The notes beneath the pieces were generated by a model. It was given only the letters and a program-made list of their open reading frames with translations. It did no database searches and was not told where the DNA came from. Positions 63,662-64,000 of a DNA stretch of 64,000 nt are shown piece by piece. Source of the DNA: Desulfurivibrionaceae bacterium (GTDB lineage: Bacteria; Desulfobacterota; Desulfobulbia; Desulfobulbales; VMSU01); assembly GCA_030145275.1 (NCBI GenBank), contig JAQYVV010000002.1, positions 62,001 through 126,000 of the forward strand, given 5' to 3'. Position numbers and translations under genes: made by a program. Every line of letters begins with the position of its first letter. The stretch's first letter is position 1.

Positions 63662-64000
63662 ATGGCTGGGCCTTTAATTGTTGTTGATTCTCATCCCAAG
63701 GGAAAGGTCTTGCTTGATTATTTTGCTCAGCAGGCTGAAGTTGTTACTGTTCAGTCGCCCCCCCTTAGCTGTTCCTATACTGAAAAGAAAGACGAAGTAG
63801 GCATTTCTCATCTTCGTTTCTTTTTTTCACCTATTACAACCCACTCACAGTTCATTGAAGCAGTAAATATTGACCCGGATCGGGAAATACTCCTTGCTTT
63901 TGAAAATGATGTCACCGGGGACTATCTGAGCTGGCTGATACAAGGGTATCTTCACGCTCAAAGAGGTGGGCTTGAAAAGGTTAAACGCCTCCAGGTTCCC
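63662..64000 (+). CDS. Divergent Toprim / type IA topoisomerase-like protein, 3' cut by window edge
   Basis: The ATG at 63662 has AGGGAG eight bases upstream and the frame is open for 113 codons to the end of the window. The start, LIVVDSHPKGKVLLDYFAQQ, matches the N-terminus of TopA (IVESPxKAKxIxxYL pattern). ILLAFENDVTGDYLSWLIQG matches the Toprim motif DxDREGExIxW in shape, but the acidic residues differ (NDVTGD), so metal binding may be altered. The rest lies outside. It is divergent from the SUMF1-like gene; the 193 bases between (63469-63661) are AT-rich and must hold both promoters. Confidence 0.6.
   Translation, partial: MAGPLIVVDSHPKGKVLLDYFAQQAEVVTVQSPPLSCSYTEKKDEVGISHLRFFFSPITTHSQFIEAVNIDPDREILLAFENDVTGDYLSWLIQGYLHAQRGGLEKVKRLQVP

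Noticed and set aside
1-64000. tRNA or rRNA genes, transposase genes, prophage
   Set aside because: Scanned the gaps by eye and found no cloverleaf, rRNA segment, transposase or integrase; a covariance-model search would be needed to exclude small RNAs.

Overview
The window looks like chromosomal DNA of an anaerobic, Gram-negative member of the Desulfobacterota (old Deltaproteobacteria), most likely a Desulfobulbales-type sulfate reducer or sulfur disproportionator. This is inferred from a strongly expressed-looking sulfate adenylyltransferase (57673-58950), a ferredoxin-dependent indolepyruvate oxidoreductase with two phenylacetate-CoA ligases, a stand-alone AICAR transformylase of the anaerobe type, hybrid sensor kinases, and LPS genes (waaA, lpxK, lpxC). 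No rRNA, tRNA, phage or classical insertion sequence was recognised.

Layout. 1-6.2 kb: 3' part of a TPR/BTAD regulator, a hybrid sensor kinase, and an Fe-S protein. 6.4-8.6 kb: a secreted subtilisin with PKD domains. 8.7-13.7 kb: a sensor-kinase fragment, then a periplasmic binding protein and hybrid kinase that appear to form one sensing unit, then a decayed HigBA toxin-antitoxin locus. 13.7-17.7 kb: an M20 peptidase, then lexA followed by a primase-helicase. 17.8-30.6 kb (all minus strand): a catabolic and transport block iorA-iorB-paaK-ACT-livK-livH-livM-mcp-livG-livF-paaK, which suggests uptake, chemotaxis towards, and oxidation of aromatic or branched amino acids. 31.1-34.3 kb: thiF-thiS-thiG-thiH for the thiamine thiazole. 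34.4-40.3 kb: purine genes (AICAR transformylase, purM), a DciA-like protein, moaB/mog and an EF-G-like GTPase. 40.4-46.7 kb: envelope genes murJ, rsmE, waaA, lpxK, lpxC. 47.2-56.6 kb: proC, nadK, an NtrC-type regulator, a PHP phosphoesterase, pilT, comEC and a sigma-70 factor. 56.9-64 kb: fliS, sat, aroB, a highly repetitive SUMF1/FGE-like protein, and the start of a divergent topoisomerase-like Toprim protein.

The most unusual content is between genes. At least 15 intergenic gaps hold short palindromic elements of several families. A 17-nt unit, consensus YGRAGTCTKCGCTTAYC, recurs inside them as 1, 2, 3 or 4 exact head-to-tail units (19 units, plus 2 expanded to 25 nt). Two pairs of related elements differ by exactly one 17-nt unit, so the unit seems to be gained or lost as a block. 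A ~150 bp element (four copies) always lies with the same end against a gene: it supplies the TAG stop codon of two genes and the AAGG ribosome-binding sequence of two others. These elements cut the liv, thi and ior/paa gene groups into segments, and they are the best candidate here for something undescribed.
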